6,254 bases of DNA from Acidobacteriota bacterium (GTDB taxonomy: Bacteria; Acidobacteriota; Thermoanaerobaculia; Multivoradales; JAHEKO01). Location of the stretch: NCBI GenBank assembly GCA_029861655.1, contig JAOTZA010000195.1, forward strand, positions 1 to 6,254, read 5' to 3'. The notes under the pieces are model-generated. The model did not search any database, was not told the DNA's origin, and saw only the letters and a list, made by a program, of their open reading frames with translations. Shown in pieces: positions 1 through 6,171 of this stretch. The number at the start of each line of letters is the position of its first letter. Position 1 is the stretch's first letter. The position numbers and the translations under genes were made by a program.

Positions 1-2
1 CC

Positions 3-1307
3 GCCCGCTCCGCTCGAGAAAACCGTGTCGCCCGCTTCTTTCTGTGGTGCGCAGGCTCTGATTTTCGCGTTCTCGAGCAGGTACCGAGGTCCGAGATCGT
101 CAAGCAAATAGGGTACGGCACTCTCGTTGTCATACCGGCGATCCTGGCTCTCTTTGCCATGACCTACGCGGTCTCGACGCTTACCGAGAACCCCGCGGTC
201 TATTTTGGCGGTGGCTTTGTGTGGTCGATGATCGTGTTTTGTTTCGATCGTTTTATCGTCTCGACCTTTCGTAAGTCGGAGTCGACGATCAATGACATCA
301 CGTCGACTGTGTTTTTCAGCCGGCTCGTGTTCGCGGCCTTTGTCGGTGTGATCGTGGCTCACCCACTGGTAATGCTCTACTTCAACGACACGATCGAAGA
401 GCGTCTCGCCCGGGATGGTAGAGGCAAAGTAGCGGCAATCGAGGCCGGATTCAACCAAAAGCGGCAGGCATTGCAGGAGAGTATCGACTCGCTCAAGACG
501 GAAGTCCGAGATAGGGAACGGGAGCGCAACGAGTACCAGGCGCAGCTGGTGGACGAGATCGACGGTGTGATCAGCGGCCGCACGACCGGGATCCCGGGCC
601 GTGGAGCCTCGGCGGAGGAGAAGAAGCTCCAGCTACAGATCGCGCAACAGGAGTTGGATGCGGCGCGAGATCGCAACGTGGGTGAGATCGCGATACTCCA
701 GGAAGAGATCGTCGGGTTGCAGCGCCGGAACCTCGAGGAACAAGCGGGCTTCGAGCAGTCGTACGACTACCTGGCTCGCGCCGGCGCGCTCGAGGCGCTC
801 GCGGCCGAGGCGCCGCACGTCAACAAGGTGAAGTGGTTTCTGATTTTGTTTTTTGTGTTTGTGGATACGTTGCCGATCCTCTTCAAGGGGCTGACGCCGC
901 GTGGCCCCTATGACGAGAAGCTACAGCTCGCCGAGTACGAGTCCACGAGGACGGTCCAGGCCGAGCGCGAGAGTCTCGAGCGGGTGCTCTATCCATACAT
1001 GGTGATGTCGCGGGAGAATGCGTTCGTCGCCGATCAGAGCTATCGTGGTGTCAGTGACTACGCCCGGCGGTATCGTGAGTTCCTCGACGAGATGGCTCGC
1101 CATCAGGACGAGTTTCTGGGCGAGTGGAAGCGACAGCAAGCGGTGTTGGCCGGTTTGGAAGACGAAGAGCTGCGCCACACACAGCTCGCCTACATGGAGA
1201 ACCTCCGCGCTTCGAGCTCCGATGTCGTCAACAAGGCGGTCGAACGGTTCAAGCAGTCTCTGGCCTGGGAAAGCGCGCAGGCCGAGCGGGGTGCCGAGGC
1301 AACCTAG
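3..1307 (+). CDS. DUF4407 domain membrane protein with coiled coil (5' end outside window)
   Basis: The frame is open to the left edge, so the visible 434 residues lack the true N-terminus. Upstream of the first internal ATG (159) the frame still encodes family-like sequence, including FLWCAGSD (visible residues 13-20) and the start of the first membrane segment, so 159 is not the real start. Four hydrophobic segments are seen at about 38-57, 67-87 (ending FDRFIVS), 107-127 and 277-294 (followed by a PxxFKxxxPxGPYD-like stretch). Between the third and fourth lies a highly charged heptad-like region at about 129-260 with a Gly-rich break (GRTTGIPGRGAS). The tail after the last segment is again charged and helical. 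This order of three TMs, long coiled coil, TM and tail is the DUF4407 pattern. The family's function is not established; the architecture suggests an inner-membrane protein with a large coiled-coil loop. It ends 31 nt before the agmatinase gene on the same strand, so co-transcription is possible. Confidence 0.85.
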   Translation, partial: ARSARENRVARFFLWCAGSDFRVLEQVPRSEIVKQIGYGTLVVIPAILALFAMTYAVSTLTENPAVYFGGGFVWSMIVFCFDRFIVSTFRKSESTINDITSTVFFSRLVFAAFVGVIVAHPLVMLYFNDTIEERLARDGRGKVAAIEAGFNQKRQALQESIDSLKTEVRDRERERNEYQAQLVDEIDGVISGRTTGIPGRGASAEEKKLQLQIAQQELDAARDRNVGEIAILQEEIVGLQRRNLEEQAGFEQSYDYLARAGALEALAAEAPHVNKVKWFLILFFVFVDTLPILFKGLTPRGPYDEKLQLAEYESTRTVQAERESLERVLYPYMVMSRENAFVADQSYRGVSDYARRYREFLDEMARHQDEFLGEWKRQQAVLAGLEDEELRHTQLAYMENLRASSSDVVNKAVERFKQSLAWESAQAERGAEAT

Positions 1308-1338
1308 CCTGCGGTCGAAGTGATGGCACGTCTTTCTT

Positions 1339-2214
1339 ATGTCGAATGAGCGAAACCCCGAGCGCGTTTTCTTCGAACTGAGGCCTGAGTTCCGCCACCC
1401 GACCGAGTCAGCGGCCGCGATCTTGCCGGTCCCCTATGACGCGACGAGCAGCTGGAAGAAGGGCGCCCAGCGTGGCCCAGAGGCGATTCTCGAGGCTTCC
1501 TCGTATGTCGAGCCCTGGGATCTCGAGACGGGGACCGAACCCTTCCGGCGAGGTATCGCGACGCTGAAACCCGTCGTCTGTGACGGTGCTCCGGAGGTTC
1601 TGGCCGGCCATGTGGCGGGGAGGGTGGGCGAGATCCTGGACCGTGGCCAGATTCCGGTCGTCCTCGGCGGCGAGCACTCGGTGACTATCGGCGCGGTTCG
1701 AGCGACTGTCGATCGGTTCCCGAGGGTTTCGGTGCTCCAGATCGACGCCCACGGCGACACTCGCGAGAGTTATCACGGGTCGAGATACAACCACGGCTGT
1801 GTCATGGCGCGGGTGCGCGAGTGGTGCCCGATCGTGCAGGTGGGCATACGCAGCATCGACACCTCTGAAGTAGCGGCGTTTGACGACGGCCGAGTGTTTC
1901 CGGCCCGCGAGATCGTTCGCTCGCGTGATGGCTCCTGGGTGGATCGGGCCGTCGAGGGATTGACCGAAGAGGTCTATGTGACGATCGACCTGGACGCCTT
2001 TGACCCATCGATTGTGCCAGCCACCGGAACACCCGAGCCCGGCGGGTTGGACTGGTACCAGGTCACAGATCTCCTCGAGGCGGTCGCCGGCCGGCGAAAC
2101 GTCGTAGCCTTCGACGTTGTCGAGCTCTGTCCGGCACCCGGCCAGCATGCTTCGGCCTTCACGGCTGCCAAGCTTGTCTACCGTTTCCTGGCGATGATCT
2201 TTGGTAGTGATTAG
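1339..2214 (+). CDS. speB: Agmatinase-family ureohydrolase
   Basis: Predicted cytosolic Mn-dependent hydrolase that would convert agmatine to putrescine and urea in polyamine synthesis. The 291 residues are normal for the family. Metal ligands expected for ureohydrolases are all present: H113 in GGEHS, D136, H138 and D140 in DAHGD, and D217 and D219 in the DLDAFDP motif, followed by PATGTPEPGGL. E262 sits in FDVVELCP, as in agmatinases. The segment SRYNHGCVMARV after the DAHxD motif is agmatinase-like rather than arginase-like. The ATG at 1339 is chosen because homology begins soon after it; no convincing Shine-Dalgarno is visible, which would fit coupling to the upstream gene 31 nt away. The 3' end overlaps the stop of the convergent peroxidase gene by 4 nt. 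Other ureohydrolases (guanidinobutyrase, guanidine hydrolase) share this fold, so the substrate is inferred. Confidence 0.9.
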   Translation: MSNERNPERVFFELRPEFRHPTESAAAILPVPYDATSSWKKGAQRGPEAILEASSYVEPWDLETGTEPFRRGIATLKPVVCDGAPEVLAGHVAGRVGEILDRGQIPVVLGGEHSVTIGAVRATVDRFPRVSVLQIDAHGDTRESYHGSRYNHGCVMARVREWCPIVQVGIRSIDTSEVAAFDDGRVFPAREIVRSRDGSWVDRAVEGLTEEVYVTIDLDAFDPSIVPATGTPEPGGLDWYQVTDLLEAVAGRRNVVAFDVVELCPAPGQHASAFTAAKLVYRFLAMIFGSD

Positions 2215-2783
2215 CGATCATCGCTGGGGCTAGCGGAGTTCTTGTCCTTCGAGGTCTCGAGCTCGACTCCAAGTCCGTCGGCGATTCGATTCACATATGC
2301 GAAGTAGGCGGTGACCTGGTTGATATCGAGGATCGTCCGGTCGTCGAATCCGGCCTCCCGTAGCGGATTCAGGTCGCCCGGGGTCATCGACCAGGGCTCC
2401 CGGGTCAGCTTCTCGGCGTAGACAAGCATTGCACGCTCGGCCGGGTCGAGCGCCGCGGTTCGAAAATCTTTCGAAATCGCCGCTACGAGGTCCGGATCCT
2501 TGGTGAGTCGAGCGAGACCCGCTCCATGGTGGGTGAGTCAGTAATGGCACCCGTTGGCTGCGGAGACGACAACGGCGATCATTTCTCGCCGGGCCCGGCT
2601 GAGCGGAGAGCGACCGAACATGAGCGTACGGTAGAGCCGGTAGTGATCGTCGAGCGACTGCGGACTCAGACTGTGGATCTTGAGAATGTTGTCTACGATG
2701 CCCGACGGGGAAGCAAGTTTCGCGTATTGCTCCGCCAAAGCACCCTCGGCGGCGTCTTCGTCGACGACATCGATCCAGGCCAA
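2211..2783 (-). CDS. AhpD-like / carboxymuconolactone decarboxylase peroxidase-related selenoprotein (UGA read as Sec at residue 82)
   Basis: The 190-residue protein is read on the minus strand from a TTG at 2783-2781, through an in-frame TGA at 2540-2538, to TAA at 2213-2211. The N-terminal half carries hallmarks of the peroxidase-related branch of the CMD/AhpD family: MAWIDVV start, VDNILKIHSLSPQSL, LMFGRSPLSRARREMIAVVVSAANGCHY. The half after the TGA continues in the same frame with LTHHGAGLARLTKDPDLV, AERAMLVYAEKLTREPWSM and AYFAYVNRIADGLGVELE, as in the family. The TGA replaces the second Cys of the CxxC redox motif, giving C79-H80-Y81-U82, with H86 and E67 at the spacing of the AhpD catalytic His and Glu. 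Family members reduce peroxides using this Cys pair; Sec at the second position would give a more reactive peroxidatic residue (inference). The TTG start is supported by AAGGGGG 5 nt upstream and family homology starting at residue 2. It begins 10 nt after the oligopeptidase B stop, so co-translation is likely. A TGC-to-TGA mutation or sequencing error is the main alternative; the SECIS-like hairpin argues against it. Confidence 0.87.
2498..2540 (-). promoter_or_regulatory. Candidate bacterial SECIS element
   Basis: Counting the U of UGA as 1, bases 17-31 (window 2524 to 2510) read GAGCG-GGTCT-CGCTC: a perfect 5-bp stem closing a five-base loop. The loop begins at base 22 and places G at 23 and U at 24. 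The E. coli fdhF SECIS, as I recall it, also has GGUCU starting 18 nt after UGA, with G23 and U24 needed for SelB binding. The U17 bulge of E. coli is not conserved here: base 17 is a paired G. The lower stem is imperfect. Bases 12-13 and 15-16 can pair with 42-43 and 39-40 only if a 7-nt bulge is allowed. The element lies within coding sequence, as bacterial SECIS elements do. Confidence 0.8.
2538..2540 (-). other. Putative selenocysteine codon (in-frame UGA)
   Basis: The codon reads TGA on the minus strand and encodes residue 82 of the peroxidase-related protein. The flanking codons give GCHY before and LTHHGA after; in cysteine-containing relatives the sequence is GCHYC followed by a similar HHGA stretch. 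It is the only in-frame stop in the 190-codon frame. None of the six genes in the window uses TGA as its terminator. Confidence 0.85.
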
Positions 2784-2796
2784 CCGAACCCCCTTA
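2784..2796 (-). promoter_or_regulatory. Ribosome binding site deciding the TTG start of the selenoprotein gene
   Basis: On the minus strand the oligopeptidase B stop TAA (2796-2794) runs directly into GGGGG (2793-2789). This forms AAGGGGG, followed by a 5-nt spacer TTCGG and then TTG at 2783. No ATG or GTG in this frame gives the expected MAWID-type N-terminus. The ribosome site overlaps the upstream stop codon, an arrangement typical of translational coupling. Confidence 0.7.
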
Positions 2797-4947
2797 CTCT
2801 CTGATTCCTTCGAGGTCCAACAGAAACGCGTAGACCAAAGCCGTCTCCCTGTGGCGCTTGAAACGGCCCGAAGCGCCGCCGTGGCCTGCGCCCATGTTGG
2901 TCTCCAGCAACAGCCGATTGCTGTCGGTCTTGAGCTTGCGCATCTTGGCCACAAACTTGGCCGGTTCCCAGTACTGAACCTGCGAATCCTGCAGACCTGT
3001 CGTCAGGAGCTGGTGAGGATAGTCCTTGGCTTCGATGTTGTCGTAGGGTGAGTAGGAGAGCATGTAGGCATAGGCATCCTTCTCGTTGGGGTTGCCCCAC
3101 TCGTCGTACTCGCTGGTGGTCAGTGGAATGTCGGAGTCGAGCATGGTCGTGACCACATCGACAAACGCGACTTCGCTGACGATACCGTTGAAGACTTCGG
3201 GTGCCATGTTGGTCACCGCACCCATCAACAGGCCGCCGGCGCTCCCACCATGGCCATAGAGATGCTCGGGCGAGGTGTAGCCTTGGTCGATCAGATAACG
3301 GGCCGAATCGATGAAGTCCGTAAAGGTGTTCATCTTCTTCATCAGCTTGCCGTTCTCGTACCAGTCCCGTCCCATTTCCTGGCCGCCTCGGATGTGGGCG
3401 ATGGCAAAGCCAAACCCGCGATCCAGGAGACTCAGCCGGTAGGAACGGAAAGAGGCATCGAGGCTGTAGCCGTAGGAGCCATAGGCGTAGAGGAGAAGCG
3501 GGTTCTGGGCACTCTTCTCGACCTCCCGGCGGTAGACGATAGAGATCGGGATCTGGGTGCCGTCCGCAGCGGTTGCGTGCAGGCGTTCGGTGACGTAATT
3601 GCTGGGCTCGAACTCGCCGAGCACTTCGTCCTGTTTGAGAAGCGTCTTCTCACGCGTCTCCATGTCGTAGTCGTAGACCGACTTGGGAGTCGTGAGAGAG
3701 GAGTACTCGTATCGCACCACGGTGGTATCGAATTCCGGGTTGTCGCCGAAGTTCGCGTCGTAGGCCGGCTCGCCAAAGTCCAGGTAATGTTCTTCGGAGC
3801 CGTCCCAAGGTCTGATGCGCATCTGGATCAGACCGCCTTTGCGCTCGGAGACCACAAGGTGGTCGCTGAAGATTTCGAAGTTCGAGAGAAAGACGTCATC
3901 GCGGTTCGGAATGACCTCGCTCCACTGATCCTTGCTCTGGGCTGCGATGGGGGCTTCCATCAGACGGAAGTTCTTTGCGTTCCAGTTGGTTCGGATATAG
4001 AACTTGTCGCCGAAGTGGTCGATCGAGTACTCGTGGTCCGCCTCCCGCGGAAGAAAGACTCGAAACTCGCCAGACGGCTCGTCCGCGTTTAGAAAGCGGT
4101 ATTCGTTGGACTGGGTTTGCGCCGAGCCCAGGATGACGAAACGCTCCGATTTGGTCTTGAAAACAAAGGAGCTGAACTCTTTGTCGGTTTCTTCGAAGAC
4201 GAGCTCGTCCTGATCGGAGTCGGTCCCCAGGCTGTGTTTGTAGATGCGATACCAACGCAGCGTCTCGGGGTGCTGGCGGGTGTAGAAGAGGGTCTTGTTG
4301 TCATTCGCCCAGGCGCTATTGGCGGTGACGCCGGGGATCGTGTCGACGAGGTCCTCGCCGGTGGTCAGGTCGCGGAATCTGAGAGTGTAGATTCGTCGGC
4401 CGACCGTGTCGGTGCTGTAAGCCAGGATGTTCTGGTCAGCGCTGATGGCGAGCCCACGTAGCTGAAAGAACTCGTGACCTTCGGCGAGTTGGTTCCCGTC
4501 GAGAATCACCTCTTCGGTGGCCTCGAGCGATTCCTTCTTGCGACAGTAGATCGGGTATTCGCCGCCCTCTTCGAAACGGCGGTAATAGAAGTAGCCCTTG
4601 TCCCGGTAGGGGACGGAGGAATCGTCCTCTTTGATGCGGGCCACGATCTCGTCGAAAAGACCCTGCTGAAACCCGGCGGCGTGGGCCATGACCGCATCGG
4701 TGTAGGCGTTCTCGGCTTCCAGATAGGCGATGACCTCTGGATTCTCACGCTCCCGCAGCCAGTAGTAGTCGTCGATTCGCACGTCACCGTGCTTTTCGAG
4801 CTCGGTGGGGACGGCCTTGGCGATCGGTGGCTCCGGGACAGTCATGGGGTTAGTGGAGGTGCGGGGAGCGCAAGCCGTAGCTGTAGCCAAGGTGACGAGG
4901 ACGCCGAGGGCCACCCCCAAGAGAGGACAGACAGAGCACACACGCAT
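2794..4947 (-). CDS. ptrB: Oligopeptidase B (S9A prolyl oligopeptidase family), probably exported or lipid-anchored
   Basis: Serine peptidase predicted to cut short peptides after Arg or Lys. The 717 residues comprise an N-terminal signal, a beta-propeller domain (about 110-440) and a C-terminal alpha/beta hydrolase domain. The catalytic triad is S569 in GHGGSAGG, D654 in LQDSQVQYWEP and H689 in GAGHGGASG. These sit exactly 37 residues after the recalled E. coli positions S532, D617 and H652, so the core is full length. Acidic S1 pocket residues are kept as E613 and D615 in SEYDEWGNP. D497 is present in the S2 region, but its partner two residues later is S499. Residues 1-26 form a basic-hydrophobic leader ending LATATAC, a weak lipobox with C26, followed by a low-complexity linker; classic oligopeptidase B is cytosolic and lacks this. 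The ATG is supported by AAGGAG 7 nt upstream. It lies upstream of the selenoprotein gene in an apparent operon. Confidence 0.93.
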   Translation of the reverse strand: MRVCSVCPLLGVALGVLVTLATATACAPRTSTNPMTVPEPPIAKAVPTELEKHGDVRIDDYYWLRERENPEVIAYLEAENAYTDAVMAHAAGFQQGLFDEIVARIKEDDSSVPYRDKGYFYYRRFEEGGEYPIYCRKKESLEATEEVILDGNQLAEGHEFFQLRGLAISADQNILAYSTDTVGRRIYTLRFRDLTTGEDLVDTIPGVTANSAWANDNKTLFYTRQHPETLRWYRIYKHSLGTDSDQDELVFEETDKEFSSFVFKTKSERFVILGSAQTQSNEYRFLNADEPSGEFRVFLPREADHEYSIDHFGDKFYIRTNWNAKNFRLMEAPIAAQSKDQWSEVIPNRDDVFLSNFEIFSDHLVVSERKGGLIQMRIRPWDGSEEHYLDFGEPAYDANFGDNPEFDTTVVRYEYSSLTTPKSVYDYDMETREKTLLKQDEVLGEFEPSNYVTERLHATAADGTQIPISIVYRREVEKSAQNPLLLYAYGSYGYSLDASFRSYRLSLLDRGFGFAIAHIRGGQEMGRDWYENGKLMKKMNTFTDFIDSARYLIDQGYTSPEHLYGHGGSAGGLLMGAVTNMAPEVFNGIVSEVAFVDVVTTMLDSDIPLTTSEYDEWGNPNEKDAYAYMLSYSPYDNIEAKDYPHQLLTTGLQDSQVQYWEPAKFVAKMRKLKTDSNRLLLETNMGAGHGGASGRFKRHRETALVYAFLLDLEGIRE

Positions 4948-5155
4948 CTAGGAACTCCTTGGACTCTTGGTCTTTCTTTGGGTTTTTTGCGAAATCGCCT
5001 CAGGGCCCGATACCGATCGATTTTGCAGGCGGTGGGCCCGCAGTTTGCATCCATCTCAGGTTACGGAGCAGGCGCTGGCGGCCTGGCGAGGAGAACCCCG
5101 CGAGCCGGTCGATCGTATCTGAGTTTGGGAGTCGTTTGGGGCGTGGAAGAAGCCA
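4948..5155. promoter_or_regulatory. Divergent intergenic region between oligopeptidase B and tonB
   Basis: These 208 nt separate two genes transcribed away from each other, so promoters for both must lie here or within the flanking genes. The side next to oligopeptidase B is relatively A-rich on the minus strand (CAAAAAACCCAAAGAAAG). I could not identify a convincing -35/-10 pair or an operator palindrome on either strand. Confidence 0.5.
4955..4960 (-). promoter_or_regulatory. Shine-Dalgarno of oligopeptidase B
   Basis: AAGGAG on the minus strand sits 7 nt before the ATG at 4947. It fixes the start that includes the signal sequence, so the N-terminal leader is probably real. Confidence 0.75.
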
Positions 5156-5905
5156 ATGTTCGACAAGAGTTTCACCTGGAAAAGAATGGGGGGAGCCCCG
5201 CAGAAGACGCTCAACGTCAATCTGGGGCACGTTCCTTATCTGGAGCCCGAAGGTCCGGAAGATCGTCGCCGCGTCAGACTGGCAGTGACCATTGCGGTCC
5301 TCGGGCACCTGGTTTTCTTCCTGGTCCAGATGCCGCAACTCGCGGGTAAGACTCTGCGGGCGGGCGCGCCGCAGAAGGTGTATGTCATCCAGCAGGTCCG
5401 CTTCCAGCCTCCGCCGCTACCCACGCAGCAGCAAATCCCCAAGAAGAAGGAGCGCAAGAAAAAGATCCCGATCCCGGATCCGACACCCGAGGAGCCGGAG
5501 CCGATCGTAATCGACGAGGTGGAGCTGCCGGATTTCGATGTGGCGGATGTGGACGCTCTTTTTGGGATCCCCGAGGGACCGCCCGGTCCGCCGATCGCCG
5601 GAGTGGGCCCCAGCGGACCGTATCGCCCGGGGGGGGAGGTGTCGGCACCGATCAAGATTGTCTATCCGTCACCGCTTTACACCGAGGAAGGTCGCCAGAA
5701 CCGCGTCCAGGGAGTCGTGATTCTGGAGGCGATCATCGATGCCCTGGGTGACGTCGCAAGCGTCAAGGTGCTCAAAGGGCTGCCAATGGGGTTGACCGAG
5801 TCGGCCGTCGAGACCGCCAAGCGGTGGAAGTTCGAGCCGGCGAGACGCCAGGGCGAGCCGGTGGCGGTCTATCTCAATCTGACGATTCGGTTCTCTCTCC
5901 AGTAG
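5156..5905 (+). CDS. tonB: TonB family energy transducer
   Basis: The 249-residue protein has the TonB order of elements. A short cytoplasmic N-terminus with basic residues (DRRRVR) precedes a single membrane anchor at about 42-59, which carries a histidine (H51) as TonB anchors do. A Pro/Lys-rich periplasmic spacer follows at about 84-160, with KKKERKKK, an acidic PEEPEP stretch and a Pro/Gly stretch. The C-terminal TonB domain is at about 165-249: YPSPLY, QGVVILEAIID, GDVASVKVLKGLP, AVETAKRWKFEPAR and GEPVAVYLNLTIRF. It would pass proton-motive energy from an ExbB/ExbD complex to outer-membrane receptors. No exbB, exbD or receptor gene is in the window, so its partner is unknown. The ATG at 5156 has GGAAGA 5 nt upstream. 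Start and family assignment are firm; the transported substrate cannot be told. Confidence 0.92.
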   Translation: MFDKSFTWKRMGGAPQKTLNVNLGHVPYLEPEGPEDRRRVRLAVTIAVLGHLVFFLVQMPQLAGKTLRAGAPQKVYVIQQVRFQPPPLPTQQQIPKKKERKKKIPIPDPTPEEPEPIVIDEVELPDFDVADVDALFGIPEGPPGPPIAGVGPSGPYRPGGEVSAPIKIVYPSPLYTEEGRQNRVQGVVILEAIIDALGDVASVKVLKGLPMGLTESAVETAKRWKFEPARRQGEPVAVYLNLTIRFSLQ

Positions 5906-6171
5906 CGACCGGGAGGTAAGAGTTGCGGTCCGACCGGAGTCTCCGCAGGGCACGGCGCGCGCTGCCCGGACTTCGGTGATCTAGAGGCACACGCCTCGGT
6001 TTCCCTCGCGCCGGTTCGGGCCTGACTTCGAAGGTCGTCGCCATGCGCTCGGTCAAACGTCCCTGGTGGAGCCTCCGGACCGGACCGCAGGATCTCTTAG
6101 GCAGCGTGGCGAGCGCCGTTTCCTGCCGAGCGTTCGATCGGGCTGCCGCCAGCTGGCCGCCAAGCGAGAGC
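5906..6171. other. Convergent intergenic region, possible stem-loops, no supported gene
   Basis: These 266 nt lie between the ends of tonB and the transketolase gene, where both transcripts should terminate. At 6100-6127 GGCAG can pair with CTGCC around an inner GGC-GAGC-GCC hairpin. At 5923-5946 TGCGG can pair with CCGCA around an inner TCCG/CGGA. Neither is followed by a T-run on either strand, so these are weak terminator candidates at best. No open frame here resembles a known protein. Confidence 0.4.

Noticed and set aside
1323..1349. Eight-codon minicistron (MARLSYVE) overlapping the agmatinase start
   Set aside because: It has no clear ribosome site and its composition suggests no attenuation mechanism; an ORF this short arises easily by chance.
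1408..2148. 246-codon minus-strand ORF antisense to the agmatinase
   Set aside because: It is the complement of a gene with complete metal-binding motifs; its translation is Arg/Pro-rich shadow sequence.
2538..2540. Frameshift or ordinary nonsense mutation in the AhpD-like gene
   Set aside because: Both halves share one frame, so there is no frameshift. A nonsense mutation remains formally possible, but the stop is TGA exactly at the redox Cys and is followed at correct spacing by a SECIS-like hairpin.
2526..2804. Plus-strand ORF of 92 codons over the selenoprotein gene
   Set aside because: It is antisense to a well-supported conserved gene and its translation resembles no family.
3250..4092. 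280-codon plus-strand ORF antisense to oligopeptidase B
   Set aside because: It is a long shadow frame typical of GC-rich DNA. The minus strand carries a complete S9A enzyme with all catalytic motifs.
4474..5349. 291-codon plus-strand ORF spanning the oligopeptidase B 5' end, the intergenic region and the tonB start
   Set aside because: It overlaps two firmly identified genes in other frames and shows no recognisable domain.
6100..6127. Intrinsic terminator between tonB and transketolase
   Set aside because: A two-part stem-loop is possible, but there is no T-run on either strand, so it is noted only as a weak structure within the intergenic entry.
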